In this document: positions 56,401 through 64,000 of the stretch, piece after piece
How positions within the stretch are numbered: position 1 is the stretch's first letter
Layout of the letters: each line of letters begins with the position of its first letter
Source of the DNA: Candidatus Opimibacter iunctus
Lineage (GTDB): Bacteria > Bacteroidota > Bacteroidia > Chitinophagales > Saprospiraceae
DNA: 64,000 nucleotides
NCBI GenBank assembly: GCA_016716665.1
Contig: JADJVH010000003.1
Location: 124,001 to 188,000 of the forward strand
Direction: 5' to 3'
Notes under the pieces: generated by a model
What the model was told of the DNA's origin: nothing
Database searches by the model: none
Seen by the model: the letters and a program-made list of their open reading frames with translations, nothing else
Position numbers and translations under genes: made by a program

Positions 56401-57562
56401 TAAAATACAGATAGAAGCGTGTTACCTCCGGCAGATACGTATAGGGCATTGCACCTTTGAGGGAATTTTGCTGTATAAAGAACGTAACCAGTTTTGGAAA
56501 ATCAAATGTGGTCTGGATAGTGCCATTGAGGTTATTCTGTTCCAGGCGGAGGTCTACAATATCCGGAAAGTCAAGGTTCTTCAGATCCCCTGTCAACTGA
56601 TTTTCCCTGAGATTATAGGTTTTAAGTTTGGGGGCGTACAAATCGGGCATTGGGCCGCTAAGTTGATTGTTGGATAAATCAAAAAACAACAGCTCGGGCC
56701 ATGAATAGTCTGGAATAGAGCCCGTGAGCATGTTGTTGTAGAAATCAAAATATTCTATCAGTGGAAAATCAAAAGCAGGCAATGTGCCTGTAAATTGGTT
56801 ATTATAGGCAACGAGTTCCTTAATGGCCGGGAACTTCCAATCAGGTACATTTCCTGCAATCTGGTTATTGCCAATATTGAAAAAATATAAGTGAGCATAG
56901 TTAAGTTCACCTGAGACCGAAGTCAATTGGTTGCTTCCCACATGCAGGTATTCCAGTTTTGGAGTATTCCAAAAAGGCAATTGTCCGGTAATCACATTTT
57001 GTGTGAGTTCGAGGTACTTTAGATTGGGATAGTTGAGCCCTGCTGCCAGTGAGCTTAATTGGTTAAAACCAAGGTATAGGTATTCCAATGCCGGGGTATT
57101 CCATTGAACCCACTGGGTTATTGGGTTGCCTCCTATACTCAACATTTCCAGTTTCGGAGCTTGCAAATTTCCAATGCCTGTAATTGAGTTTTGGGCGAAT
57201 TCAGCGACCCTGAGGCTATCCAGTTGTAGTGTCGGCAAGGTGCCGGAGAGGTTGTTTGTATTGAGATGAATTTCCTGAACCCTCAATTGAATAATTCCTG
57301 TATCCTTTTGCGGCGGGGGATAGGAGATCAAAAGGGTATCTCCCCGTACATAGTTTATACCCTCTGAATAGGAATAACTAAACGTGATGGCCGAATTGAC
57401 TGGCCAGTTTTGATGTTTTATCCAGGATGCACCTCCGGTAGCATTGTAAATCTTGTTGAGTTCCGCAGCATCCTTTATCTGGTATTTATAATAGACATCT
57501 TGGCTCCATAGTGAACCTCCAAAAAGAAGAATCACGATTGCCAAAAACAATTGCTTCTTCAT
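53492..57562 (-). CDS. Large secreted leucine-rich-repeat protein with T9SS sorting domain
   Basis: 1356 aa with a signal peptide (MKKQLFLAIVILLFGGSLWSQ). Residues ~80-450 hold about fifteen LRR-like repeats, many spaced 23-24 residues (P-x-LEYL-x(4)-NQLTG pattern). Residues ~455-520 resemble an Ig-like domain (GNTYAWYKGWDKVGEG). The long middle part (~530-1090) is beta-rich and unrecognised, and includes GEYELSIGGANGKLTGFI and a YRIDVPDDTRLAIVKATN pre-peptidase-like domain near 1055-1120. A fibronectin-type domain (~1195-1270) precedes the T9SS type A C-terminal domain: LLVYPNPFRDNCTVRI, GVIRIYNTSGALI, MSPGNYFVVFYGEG. Probably surface-attached; adhesion or binding is a guess. Confidence 0.85.
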   Translation of the reverse strand: MKKQLFLAIVILLFGGSLWSQDVYYKYQIKDAAELNKIYNATGGASWIKHQNWPVNSAITFSYSYSEGINYVRGDTLLISYPPPQKDTGIIQLRVQEIHLNTNNLSGTLPTLQLDSLRVAEFAQNSITGIGNLQAPKLEMLSIGGNPITQWVQWNTPALEYLYLGFNQLSSLAAGLNYPNLKYLELTQNVITGQLPFWNTPKLEYLHVGSNQLTSVSGELNYAHLYFFNIGNNQIAGNVPDWKFPAIKELVAYNNQFTGTLPAFDFPLIEYFDFYNNMLTGSIPDYSWPELLFFDLSNNQLSGPMPDLYAPKLKTYNLRENQLTGDLKNLDFPDIVDLRLEQNNLNGTIQTTFDFPKLVTFFIQQNSLKGAMPYTYLPEVTRFYLYFNELTGTFPDADMSKLVDIRMWNNKFDSLPDLASGAPDLFEVSCYNNKLQFDDLLPQKDVERFLYGSQDYVKMLAANVGDSITLTVDVRGSGNTYAWYKGWDKVGEGRDTFNIYKTESPADYHCEINNPMLPDLTLRSKLAVDVIPQCWENGIFDICITAPEATWESGDEPNEIQTGYPISINDFLLFEGTFSLDTVDLVVKVDGKFFVEDILLPGGGVGNFTLAEGEYELSIGGANGKLTGFINEALEQYVPEIGGLKIKLDNLQLVGGTHANGISLAFTVSFDNITPSCGSEPEQTTEIAIEGLVISTEGISVDGMEVNDLGLAPGFCLKNLAAAYDQEDDKLTFGLTLLTPFIEVGGGLGFVGGELDSISMKAVLQQNVIPIATTGIGIIGCEGRISSISDPPWGMRFGGIFRSVLNDDLFEITTSVEYIPPTELKIEAGDGKFFNPPIYDDWWLVEGGIYGSIDLRAQRMKTGGQVKMVPYKNEDGDKKFMASGSVDLAYTHVPISSFFGKFEGMITIPKLADKFPYDWVNAKFGLPYDIGGDGILIYKPQTKFILGNVNFGGRVGNVEYRIELAKRYDDPDFFTFRMLEGSVTRAPSAFTYRIDVPDDTRLAIVKATNLSVLPTVALMKPDGTIISVEEPSDDAELNTDASQHNAFWTLYQPVAGNWNVQADVESSVRVYYLGYDASFEINAIPTFDGIEVHWDSALFAEGDSIDFFADDDQTGYNGAYLVTVDATLGLATIPGTAVESYCTFALQALAYQGQSLFYDYATDYFEGVSGFNPPQDIEAVLDPQTLLLEVAWTPSTDPDITGYVVELIENGTSVVIGMPYGTESSFIYQLEAFTGQQLVIHAYGLEGEVSCPSAVIDLVLTDVEVTVQPEKHESLLVYPNPFRDNCTVRIISKVNSQGVIRIYNTSGALIKTWPVEVLQEEANVFEFSSEGMSPGNYFVVFYGEGTMMTGKVMLME

Positions 57563-57787
57563 GGCATACTGATTTTAGTAAAAAATGACCAGGAGTAAAA
57601 TTCGAATCATTTACACAAAATCGCTATGACCTGCATCATCCCAAGGCAATATCCAGGAAACAGCCAATCTGATCTGATGTTGATGCTTCTACGATGTCCG
57701 ACCAGCCGCGAAACAATGGCTCTTTAGACTATTTACAAACTACAGGAGATGGCGCTAAAAAGGGCAAATCCTAAAGCACAAAAAAAA
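57563..57787. other. Non-coding spacer upstream of the LRR protein
   Basis: No gene, repeat array or clear promoter that I can support, apart from the A-run (57779-57788) that belongs to the next terminator on the minus strand. Confidence 0.4.
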
Positions 57788-57826
57788 ACTGTGCTGCACG
57801 ACAGTATCCCCGTCATACAGCACAGT
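57779..57826 (-). terminator. Intrinsic terminator of the DUF4177-like gene
   Basis: Arms ACTGTGCTG (57788-57796) and CAGCACAGT (57818-57826), followed on the minus strand by a run of nine to ten T. It lies ~90 bases after the stop at 57915. Confidence 0.85.
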
Positions 57827-57914
57827 CATTTATCACTTCAGCGCTTTCGTCTCTTTAGCCTCCCTCGGATGCCGTAGCCCTTTTTGGCGTAGGCATCTTT
57901 AGCCCTTTCGGCTT

Positions 57915-58361
57915 CTATCTCTTGAAAATATAGCGGGTCACAAATATCCCCTCACCATCTGCTGTACCAGCATCACTTTCCACACCTGCCGTTACAAAAG
58001 CAAGTTCCCAACCAGCGGCAGCCATTTCATTGAGCTTGGCAGACACCATCGCGTCATTGGAAGCCACATTCTGGAAATTGATCCCACTGATGCTGAAAAA
58101 GTTGAGCAATTTCGTTTCCTCGAAGTTGTCAATCTTGATGTCCTCACGTTTTACCGTACCCATATCGCTTTTTACACCATCCGTACGCTGGGTGGTAAAA
58201 TTGGCGGTATTGAGGTCTTCCTTGTTGGCAATCATCCTCGAGCGGCCAAGGCCGGCAGGGATGATAGATTCGATCGTGGTGACGACAGCATATTGGGTCT
58301 GGGCCATCATATCCGCTGCACCGAGGAGAAGCAGGGATGCTAATAAGAATACGTTTTTCAT
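57915..58361 (-). CDS. Secreted DUF4177-like protein
   Basis: 148 aa with signal peptide MKNVFLLASLLLLGAADMMAQ. The mature part begins QYAVVTTIESIIPAGLGRSRM and contains SAKLNEMAAAGWELAFVTAGV before a final FVTRYIFKR strand, the LN-x(4)-GWEL pattern of DUF4177-type small beta/alpha domains. Function unknown. Own terminator, so probably monocistronic. Confidence 0.7.
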   Translation of the reverse strand: MKNVFLLASLLLLGAADMMAQTQYAVVTTIESIIPAGLGRSRMIANKEDLNTANFTTQRTDGVKSDMGTVKREDIKIDNFEETKLLNFFSISGINFQNVASNDAMVSAKLNEMAAAGWELAFVTAGVESDAGTADGEGIFVTRYIFKR

Positions 58362-58769
58362 AATGTTGCGATTTTAAATTTTTGACAAAGCTAAGCGGGC
58401 TATACCGATCTGTCAAGCGGATTAAGTCAACTTTAATATTTAGTGGGTCCAAGTGTTAAAATCCTTACATGAATTGTCATTCGTACCGAATGACGGCATT
58501 CCGCTTCCGGATGACTCGCTTCTGACGATGAAAGGCGGATTGTGGGGGATGAGAAGGGTGGAAAGAATGTTAACGGTTTAGACGCCAGATGCCAGACTCG
58601 CAGACGCCAGACTCATGATGTTGGACTATTCACATCTGTTTTTAAAAAAAAACAGATGTTGTTTGTAGCCCTGTTAAGCGTAGATTGCATCTACGCTCAA
58701 CAGGTTGCTAATTATAACCGCTCACGACTGTCGACTCACGACTGCCGACTCACGCCTCACGTCTGACGA
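58362..58769. repeat. Spacer with hairpin and short repeats
   Basis: No gene. It holds TCTGG-family heptamers (58580-58618), a hairpin ACATCTGTTTTT / AAAAACAGATGT (58632-58659) followed by TGTTTGTAGCC, i.e. the left end of the composite element (copy e, truncated), the pair CTGTTAAGCGTAGATTGC / TCTACGCTCAACAG forming a larger stem (58671-58702), and ACTCACGACTG-type repeats (58725-58765). Confidence 0.65.
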
Positions 58770-59555
58770 TTATCCATTCAGGATTTTATAGAGTGCCTTA
58801 TGATACGCCTCAAACTTTGGCAGATTATTATGGTGCCCGCCCTTGATGGTAATCAGGGTGGCTTTGTCTGGTATCAATTGCTGCAACCTCACTCCCTGCT
58901 CATACGATATCAAAAAGTCCTTGTCTCCATGGATAATGTACACCGGACAATTGACCTTTTGGATATACATATACGTAGGGATCTTGTACCGCAGTATCCA
59001 TCGCAGAGGCAGCCACCAGCCGAAGCGGTGGATCTGGTATTGGAAACTGTAATACGGTGAGTCAAGGATCAGTAGTCGTGGATTGTTCCAGGCAGCAACT
59101 CGGGCGGCAAAGCCGGAGCCGAGTGAACGGCCGAGCACAACGATCTTCGATTGGTCGTACTGCATAGTGAGCCAGTTGTAGATGTACTCCGCATCGGAGT
59201 AAATGATCTGCTCCGAACGATGGCCACGACTTTTTCCAAAGCCACGATAGTCCATCATAAAGAAGTCATACCCCTTGCCGACATAGTCCTTGGCAAATTT
59301 TCCCCAGCCCTTGATGCTGCGGCTGTTGCCTTTGAGAAAATAGACTACGCCGAGACTGTTTGGGACTTTAAACCAGATGGCATTGATGCGTCCGCCATCT
59401 GGGAGATCAAACTGTTTCTCTTCAAATGGAAACGAATACTGATACTTGAAATCCGTAGGCAGGATCTCCGGACGGAAAAAGAAAAGGTGCTGCAGGAAAT
59501 AGAACGCCACTACGATCAATCCATAGATGATCAATAAGACGATCAGGAAGTTCAT
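58770..59555 (-). CDS. Membrane-anchored alpha/beta hydrolase
   Basis: 261 aa. N-terminal transmembrane anchor (FLIVLLIIYGLIVVAFYFLQHLFFF). The alpha/beta fold has the oxyanion strand VVYFLKGNSRSIKGW, a DYRGFGKSRG loop, the nucleophile elbow GRSLGSG, the acid in HGDKDFLI and the catalytic His in GGHHNNLP. This is the layout of the YfhR/BEM46-like group; substrate unknown. It overlaps the stop of hpt by 4 bases and so is co-translated with it. Confidence 0.88.
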   Translation of the reverse strand: MNFLIVLLIIYGLIVVAFYFLQHLFFFRPEILPTDFKYQYSFPFEEKQFDLPDGGRINAIWFKVPNSLGVVYFLKGNSRSIKGWGKFAKDYVGKGYDFFMMDYRGFGKSRGHRSEQIIYSDAEYIYNWLTMQYDQSKIVVLGRSLGSGFAARVAAWNNPRLLILDSPYYSFQYQIHRFGWWLPLRWILRYKIPTYMYIQKVNCPVYIIHGDKDFLISYEQGVRLQQLIPDKATLITIKGGHHNNLPKFEAYHKALYKILNG

Positions 59556-60091
59556 GACCCGCTTCTTTTATAGATCGAATCGAGATCGCGTCCCAGGCCA
59601 TTGTAGTCAAGGCCATAGCCTACGACAAACTTATCTTCGATCGACATCCCTTCATACCTGAGGTGATCATCATACTTGTAGGCCGTAGGCTTCTTGAGCA
59701 GGCATGTCACTTCAACAGAGGCGGGGTGTTGTGATCCGATTTTTTCCTTGAGGTAGTTGAGCGTATGGCCGGTATCCACGATATCCTCGACGATGATGAC
59801 ATGTTCGCCTTCGAGATTGGATTTCCAGAGGAAATGTTCGTCCATCTTGCCGGTCGACTCTGTCCCCTTGTACGAGCTGATCTTGATAAAATCAAGTCGT
59901 ATAGGTATCGTGATCTTCCGCACCAGGTCCGCCGCAAAGATGAATGCCCCGTTGAGGACAATCAGCAGTATCGGATTGCGTCCGCGATAGTCATTGTCGA
60001 TCTGCGCAGCGAGTGATGCGACCGTGCTATCTATCTCCGCTGCGGAGATGAATGGTTCGAATGTGAGATCGTGTAAGGTTACCTGCTTCAT
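59552..60091 (-). CDS. hpt: Hypoxanthine phosphoribosyltransferase
   Basis: 179-aa purine salvage enzyme converting hypoxanthine (and often guanine) plus PRPP to IMP or GMP. It has the PRPP motif VIIVEDIVDTGHTL, the early LLIVLNGAFIFAADL loop, ISSYKGTESTG flexible loop and the C-terminal KFVVGYGLDYNGLGRDLDSI. Normal length. First gene of a two-gene unit with the alpha/beta hydrolase. Confidence 0.95.
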   Translation of the reverse strand: MKQVTLHDLTFEPFISAAEIDSTVASLAAQIDNDYRGRNPILLIVLNGAFIFAADLVRKITIPIRLDFIKISSYKGTESTGKMDEHFLWKSNLEGEHVIIVEDIVDTGHTLNYLKEKIGSQHPASVEVTCLLKKPTAYKYDDHLRYEGMSIEDKFVVGYGLDYNGLGRDLDSIYKRSGS

Positions 60092-60778
60092 TTGCCCCCT
60101 AGCCCCCTAAAGGGGGTAAATATTTTGGTTAAATAATTGATCCTAACTGCCATATGAAAACTGTTAAATGGTAAATGTTAAATGGTAATCGGTATTCAGT
60201 ATTCGGTAATCTGTGATCAGTGATCGGTAATCAGTGATCGGTATTCAGTAATCGGTGATCGGCGGTTGCTGAGCTGTAGCACAAGGCTGCGCGTTTGCAG
60301 GTCGAAGCATGATCTGTGATCGAGAGAAAAATCTGTCTCTTGACAGGTCCTTCTTACTTCGATGTTCCTTGTTCGGTATTCTTTTTGTTCCTTCTTACTT
60401 CGATATTCCTTGTTCGGTATTCTCTTTGTTCCTTCTTACTCAAATCCTCTTCTGCCCCCGCCCCCTGTTTTGCACCGCCCGCTTACCTATGCACGCAAAT
60501 CCCGGGGATGCATGATTTCCAAATGATAAATGTACTGCCCTTTTGCCACAGCTTTTGTTTCGCACCTACGGCGCGAGAAATACTCTTCTTTATAATTTGC
60601 TACCAACCTGTTGCCCCGACGGGGCATTGATATCTCCTGGTCGATTGCTTTTGCTATTTGCTCAATACTACCTCTATTTACTGTTTATTAATCGATCAAA
60701 TCTGTTGGTTAACTTCTGGAAGCTGGAGGCTGGAGGCTGGTAGCTTATTCCATTCCTCTGACAGCTGATAGCTGACAG
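60092..60778. repeat. Long repeat-rich spacer
   Basis: No supportable gene; short ORFs here follow repeat DNA. In order: a CCCCCT-AAAGGGGG hairpin (60095-60117); eleven contiguous 7-bp RATCRGT units (60187-60263); the ~48-nt dispersed repeat reversed (60264-60310); a tandem duplication built on TCCTTCTTACTTCGATRTTCC (60346-60440); TTTGCTACCAACCTGTTGCCCCGACGGGGC-type element (60596-60626); and GCTGGAG/AGCTGAT heptamers (60720-60783). Confidence 0.75.
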
Positions 60779-62170
60779 CTATTTCCCAATTCCATACTGA
60801 TCCAGCAAAAACACCAGCGACGTCAATGCTGCTGCTCCTGAGGCAAGCTCTCTTGGATGAACATTTTCAAGCACATCGGCATCCGAGTGGTGGTAATCAA
60901 AATATCTTGAGCTGTCTGGTCTCAGGCCGATCATAACACCTGTTTTTGGTTTGAGAGGTCCGATGTCTGCGCCGCCGCCGCCGGCCTTGAGTTCGAGATC
61001 GTAGGGTTCAAGCAACTCCATAAAGTCATTCATGTGGGCCATCGTGGTATCGAGAGAAGCGAGGGCTCCCGCGCTGCAGCCAAATGACTGCGGGGTAAAG
61101 CCACCGGCATCGGATTCGATCGCGGCCATGTGATATTCGTTGTTGATGATCGCGGAGTCTGCGTATGCCTTCCCTCCACGGAGGCCGTTTTCTTCGTTGA
61201 TAAAGAAGACGCAGCGCAGGGTGTGCTTTGGTTGATAGCCCATCTTATGGAGGCGATAGAGCACTTCCATAGAATGCATGCATCCGCTGCCATCGTCGTG
61301 TGCGCCTTCGCCAACGTCCCAGGAGTCGAAGTGGCCACCGATCAGGATGATTTCGTCAGGATTTGTTTTGCCTTTGATCTCGCCGATGACATTGTAGGAC
61401 ATATTATCCTCCAGCATCTTGCATGTGGTGCGGATATAGAGTTCCACCTTGCCTTTCTTCAGTGCATTGCTGAGTACTACTGCATCATTGGTGCTGAGGG
61501 CGAGCGAAGGGATATTTTCAATTTCATCGGACAGTTGGGTCATCCCGGTATGTGGGAAGTCATCCTGGCGTGTAGAGAGTGATCGGATCACTACTGCGAT
61601 AGCGCCTTTTTCAGCAGCGGCTACGGGGCCGGTGGTGCGTTGGTCGGCTGCACCTCCATAAGCAGAGAATGTGCTGAGTTGTCCGAGGTCCATGGCGCGG
61701 TTGAAGAAAACGATCTTGCCATCAACGGCATTGTCTGGCAGTGCCCGCAGGTCTTCGATCGATTGCACTTCGACCACCTCTGCCCTCACGCCATTATTTC
61801 CTGTGCCTGGTGAGTTGCCAAGTGCGAAAGCTTTCAGTTGCGTAGCACCAACATCTTTAGCAATCATGAGGACTTGTTCCTTGTCCCCCCTTTCCCAGTG
61901 AGGCACCATCACTGGTTGGAGCCATACGCTGTCAAAGCCTAGCGTATCCATCGTTGCTTTCGCCCAATGGATGGCCTTGAGGCTATTTTCCGACCCGGCC
62001 AGTCGGTTGCCGATATCCTTGGTCAGGGTGGTCAGCCACTTGTAGGCTTGCATCTCTGTGTAGGTCTGGCGGTAGATGTCTTTGATAAAGAAGGCGGCGG
62101 AATCCTGGGAGATCTGGGCAAAGCTCTGGGCTGAGAGGAGGCAGCAGAGGATGAGTAGTCGTATGGACAT
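60779..62170 (-). CDS. M28-family zinc metallopeptidase (carboxypeptidase Q-like)
   Basis: 463 aa from MSIRLLILCCLLSAQSFAQ, a clean signal peptide; the longer frame reads through repeat DNA. A PA-domain insert lies at about residues 120-270. Zinc ligands of the M28 core: GGHFDSWDVGEGAHDDGSG (His, Asp), INEENGLRGG (Glu-Glu), ESDAGG (Asp) and YHHSDADVLENV (His). Matches plasma glutamate carboxypeptidase-like enzymes that cleave dipeptides in the envelope or outside the cell. Single gene. Confidence 0.92.
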   Translation of the reverse strand: MSIRLLILCCLLSAQSFAQISQDSAAFFIKDIYRQTYTEMQAYKWLTTLTKDIGNRLAGSENSLKAIHWAKATMDTLGFDSVWLQPVMVPHWERGDKEQVLMIAKDVGATQLKAFALGNSPGTGNNGVRAEVVEVQSIEDLRALPDNAVDGKIVFFNRAMDLGQLSTFSAYGGAADQRTTGPVAAAEKGAIAVVIRSLSTRQDDFPHTGMTQLSDEIENIPSLALSTNDAVVLSNALKKGKVELYIRTTCKMLEDNMSYNVIGEIKGKTNPDEIILIGGHFDSWDVGEGAHDDGSGCMHSMEVLYRLHKMGYQPKHTLRCVFFINEENGLRGGKAYADSAIINNEYHMAAIESDAGGFTPQSFGCSAGALASLDTTMAHMNDFMELLEPYDLELKAGGGGADIGPLKPKTGVMIGLRPDSSRYFDYHHSDADVLENVHPRELASGAAALTSLVFLLDQYGIGK

Positions 62171-62860
62171 AGGGAGGTAAATATAGGAAAAGGGCGGAAA
62201 GGCAGAAGGGTGGAAGGGCGGAAGGGCTAAAGAGGCCGAAGGGGCAAATTTGCCCTCGTCCATTGCTGCTTCGCTCAATTCCCGATCCCTGTTTTCTCCA
62301 ATCACTTGTTTCTTCGAAACATCATTCTTCCGAAATCCCGGGATACCAATAAATTATAAAGACTTGTGTGAATAAAATGGAGGCGAAGCCTTCATTTTAT
62401 TCACACATCCACGTTGGTTCAAGTCTCCAGACTTGAATCCAATATCTGCTTGTCTCCTGACGAGCGGGTTAGATTCCAACCTGTCGCGTTTTGCCCCTAG
62501 CCCCTAAATGGGGGTAAAATCTCTCTCCTGAAATACAAGACTTATAATTTTACTAATAATCACCTCGAATAGGCACCCGTCCTGTGCCCCAAAACTGTCC
62601 GAGCTACAAGGAAGCCTTTTTCAGGCCTACGCTGCCCCCCTCCCCTGTTTTCCGCAAGCCCGCATGGCTAAACATGGAAATCGAGGGGCGACCTAAACAC
62701 AACCTCGCCCGCACCCGCCCTTTTAGAAATCATCTCAAATTGGTAACCAACCTGTCTCGTTTCACCCCTAAATCCCCTGATGGTTCGACCTGCATTCGCT
62801 CATCCTTGTGCTACAGCTCACCAACCAGGGGACCTTTTTCATTTTAATTGAATACAAAAT
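62171..62860. repeat. Repeat and hairpin cluster
   Basis: No gene. GGGCGGAAA-type 8-9-mers (62188-62246); a 41-base hairpin with 19-bp arms and GAA loop (62366-62406, one wobble); TTCAAGTC-TCCA-GACTTGAA (62418-62437) and GCTTGTC-TCCT-GACGAGC (62448-62465), together the reversed hairpin pair of 32842-32952; a CCCCTAAATGGGGG hairpin (62502-62515); a partial copy of the 230-nt repeat left end (62558-62605); and the ~48-nt repeat copy 3 (62782-62826). Confidence 0.75.
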
Positions 62861-63092
62861 AATCACCTCGAATAGGCACCCAACCTGTCGCGCTAAACTG
62901 TCCGAGCAACACTAACGTCCTGTTTCATGCACTGACAAGACTCTATGTGGCACAACAATGGAAAGAAACAGCGCATGAAACACAAACAAGCGAGAAAGCA
63001 GACCAGGAAGCCAAACAAATGCCTGCTGGTGCAAGCGAGTTTTTAGCGCGACTAGATTTTTTGGTTACTTTTTTAGCGATGAAAAAAGTAAC
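62861..63092 (+). repeat. ~230-nt structured dispersed repeat, copy 2
   Basis: Same orientation and length as 22457-22685. Internal inverted arms GTTTCATGC / GCATGAAAC (62925-62981 region), a conserved GAGTTTTTAGCGCGACTAG block and a terminal hairpin GGTTACTTTTTT...AAAAAAGTAAC. It lies ~95 bases before the sigma factor gene, as copy 1 lies just before paaE. Confidence 0.75.
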
Positions 63093-63186
63093 AGAAAAGC
63101 CCCTCGGGCAACGAGATCAAAAAATTCCCACCCCTCATGCAACCTATGCCCACCCCACTGCGTCTTAGCAGTGAACCAAGCCCACG

Positions 63187-63747
63187 GTGAACGAAGAACA
63201 ACTCATCAAAGGGTGCCTCCGCCGCGACCGGATCGCCCAGAAGTACTTCTATGATACATTCTCCCCGAGGATGTACCCGCTGTGCTGCCGGTATGTCAAG
63301 GATCCCGATGATGCAGAGGATGTCCTGGTCACAGCCTTTACCCATATCCTGGACAGGATAGGACAGTACCGCGGCGAGGGAAGCCTCGAGGGATGGATCA
63401 AACGGGTGGTGATCAATGAAGCCCTTTCCTTTCTAAGAAAGAAAAAGAACATGTACATGACCACGGCGATCGAAGATGTGGGGGTAGAACCTGTGTCACC
63501 TCATAGCCATGATCCCCTGGCAGAAGAGGACTTGCTCCGGATGATCGGCGAGCTTCCTGCCGGATACCGGGCCGTATTTAATATGTATGCCATCGATGGG
63601 TACAGTCATAAGGAGATAGCCACCCAACTCAATATCAGCGAAAACACATCCAAGTCTCAGTTGAGCCGCGCGCGGGTCTACCTGCAAAAACTGCTCGCTG
63701 CGCATGAACCATCACCAAAACAATTACGCCATGACATCATATCCTGA
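63187..63747 (+). CDS. ECF RNA polymerase sigma factor
   Basis: 186 aa with a GTG start (no better ATG in frame). Region 2 shows AQKYFYDTFSPRMYPLCCRYVKDPDDAEDVLVTAFTHIL and the -10 recognition helix; region 4 shows LPAGYRAVFNMYAIDGYSHKEIATQLNISENTSKSQLSRAR. Typical Bacteroidota ECF sigma of the RpoE-like type. It overlaps the following membrane-protein gene by 17 bases, the usual layout with a cognate anti-sigma factor. Confidence 0.93.
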   Translation: MNEEQLIKGCLRRDRIAQKYFYDTFSPRMYPLCCRYVKDPDDAEDVLVTAFTHILDRIGQYRGEGSLEGWIKRVVINEALSFLRKKKNMYMTTAIEDVGVEPVSPHSHDPLAEEDLLRMIGELPAGYRAVFNMYAIDGYSHKEIATQLNISENTSKSQLSRARVYLQKLLAAHEPSPKQLRHDIIS

Positions 63748-64000
63748 TCCATTATTTCGTGAAGGGCTCGAGCACTATCGCAAGCCTGCGCCTGCATCGG
63801 CATGGGAGCGGATTGAATCCGGCCTGGACAAGAAGAAGCATAAGAGTCCGTGGTTGAAAATAGCTGCCTGTCTTACTCTGTTGATAGCTACCATGTTCAT
63901 GCTTTTCCAACATAATCAAACTGATTCTACATTAGCTACAACTACTAAAAAATCTACAACAGTTACCTTGAATCCTGATGCTGCAATAACTGATGCGACA
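63731..64000 (+). CDS. Putative anti-sigma factor / membrane protein (3' partial)
   Basis: Reading frame open to the right edge, 90 codons visible. Starts MTSYPDPLFREGLEHYRKP; a short cytosolic part with PAPASAWERIESGL (a common anti-sigma-like motif in Bacteroidota) and a basic stretch DKKKHKSPWLK are followed by one transmembrane helix (IAACLTLLIATMFMLF) and a Thr-rich periplasmic beginning. Position and topology suggest it holds the overlapping ECF sigma at the membrane; this is inference, as no zinc motif is seen. Confidence 0.75.
   Translation, partial: MTSYPDPLFREGLEHYRKPAPASAWERIESGLDKKKHKSPWLKIAACLTLLIATMFMLFQHNQTDSTLATTTKKSTTVTLNPDAAITDAT

Noticed and set aside
60264..60310. Partial tRNA or small stable RNA
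   Set aside because: No cloverleaf, T-loop or anticodon arm can be folded; it matches the 48-nt dispersed repeat instead.
60309..60743. Plus-strand ORFs of 68, 104 and 66 codons
   Set aside because: They translate tandem duplications and hairpin repeats; no conserved residues or gene-like context.
62584..63168. Plus-strand ORFs of 87 and 73 codons
   Set aside because: They overlap dispersed repeats (48-nt and 230-nt elements) and are not conserved in the other copies.

Overview
The window comes from a member of the Bacteroidota, most likely a Saprospiria/Chitinophagia-type lineage; the lower rank is an inference. The evidence is a reg_prop/Y_Y_Y histidine kinase paired with a LytTR regulator, a GldB lipoprotein, a PorT-type barrel, two proteins with type IX secretion C-terminal domains, promoters of the TTG-N(18-23)-TAnnTTTG type, and start sites lacking obvious Shine-Dalgarno sequences. 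I see no rRNA, tRNA, CRISPR array, complete insertion sequence or prophage.

Layout. 1-9465: sensor kinase/LytTR pair, serine beta-lactamase-like hydrolase, small haem-motif lipoprotein, C-terminal processing peptidase, nadC, outer-membrane barrel. 9517-14625: gldB, a 2OG-Fe(II) oxygenase, an HYR-like lipoprotein, a small hypothetical protein and a GH3-type adenylating enzyme. 14740-19300: an AT-rich island with two paralogous ~500-aa helical-repeat proteins, each with a divergent short ORF upstream. 19306-27222: uvrA, then a phenylacetyl-CoA epoxidase cluster (paaE, tetR, paaA, paaB), a VanY-type peptidase and a thioredoxin-like protein. 27476-36688: a small secreted protein, lpxD, an exported HisC-like aminotransferase, a VCBS/T9SS protein, an HdeD-like membrane protein, polA and a HigBA toxin-antitoxin pair. 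36701-48212: an O-mannosyltransferase-like TPR protein, a GH3 glycosidase/beta-lactamase fusion, a LolC/E-type permease, a polysaccharide flippase, a family-39 glycosyltransferase and a damaged acyl-CoA synthetase. 48475-64000: mnmG, mevalonate-route genes mvaA and idi-2, a 1356-aa LRR/T9SS protein, a DUF4177-like secreted protein, an alpha/beta hydrolase with hpt, an M28 peptidase, and an ECF sigma factor with the start of a membrane protein that is probably its anti-sigma factor.

Three patterns stand out. (1) The 14740-19300 locus looks like an uncharacterised receptor/peptide system: the paralogs share a nearly invariant C-terminal ~125 aa and a divergent sensor-like N-terminal part, and one divergent 22-aa ORF has its own promoter and terminator. 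(2) Intergenic DNA is full of structured repeats: degenerate 7-, 8- and 9-bp tandem repeats in almost every spacer, hairpins with unrelated stems but a common AGGA/TCCT tetraloop, and a ~230-nt element present twice. (3) Seven conserved genes are broken by one-base shifts, several of them at homopolymers, which suggests uncorrected long-read assembly errors; two of these genes carry several lesions and may be true pseudogenes.
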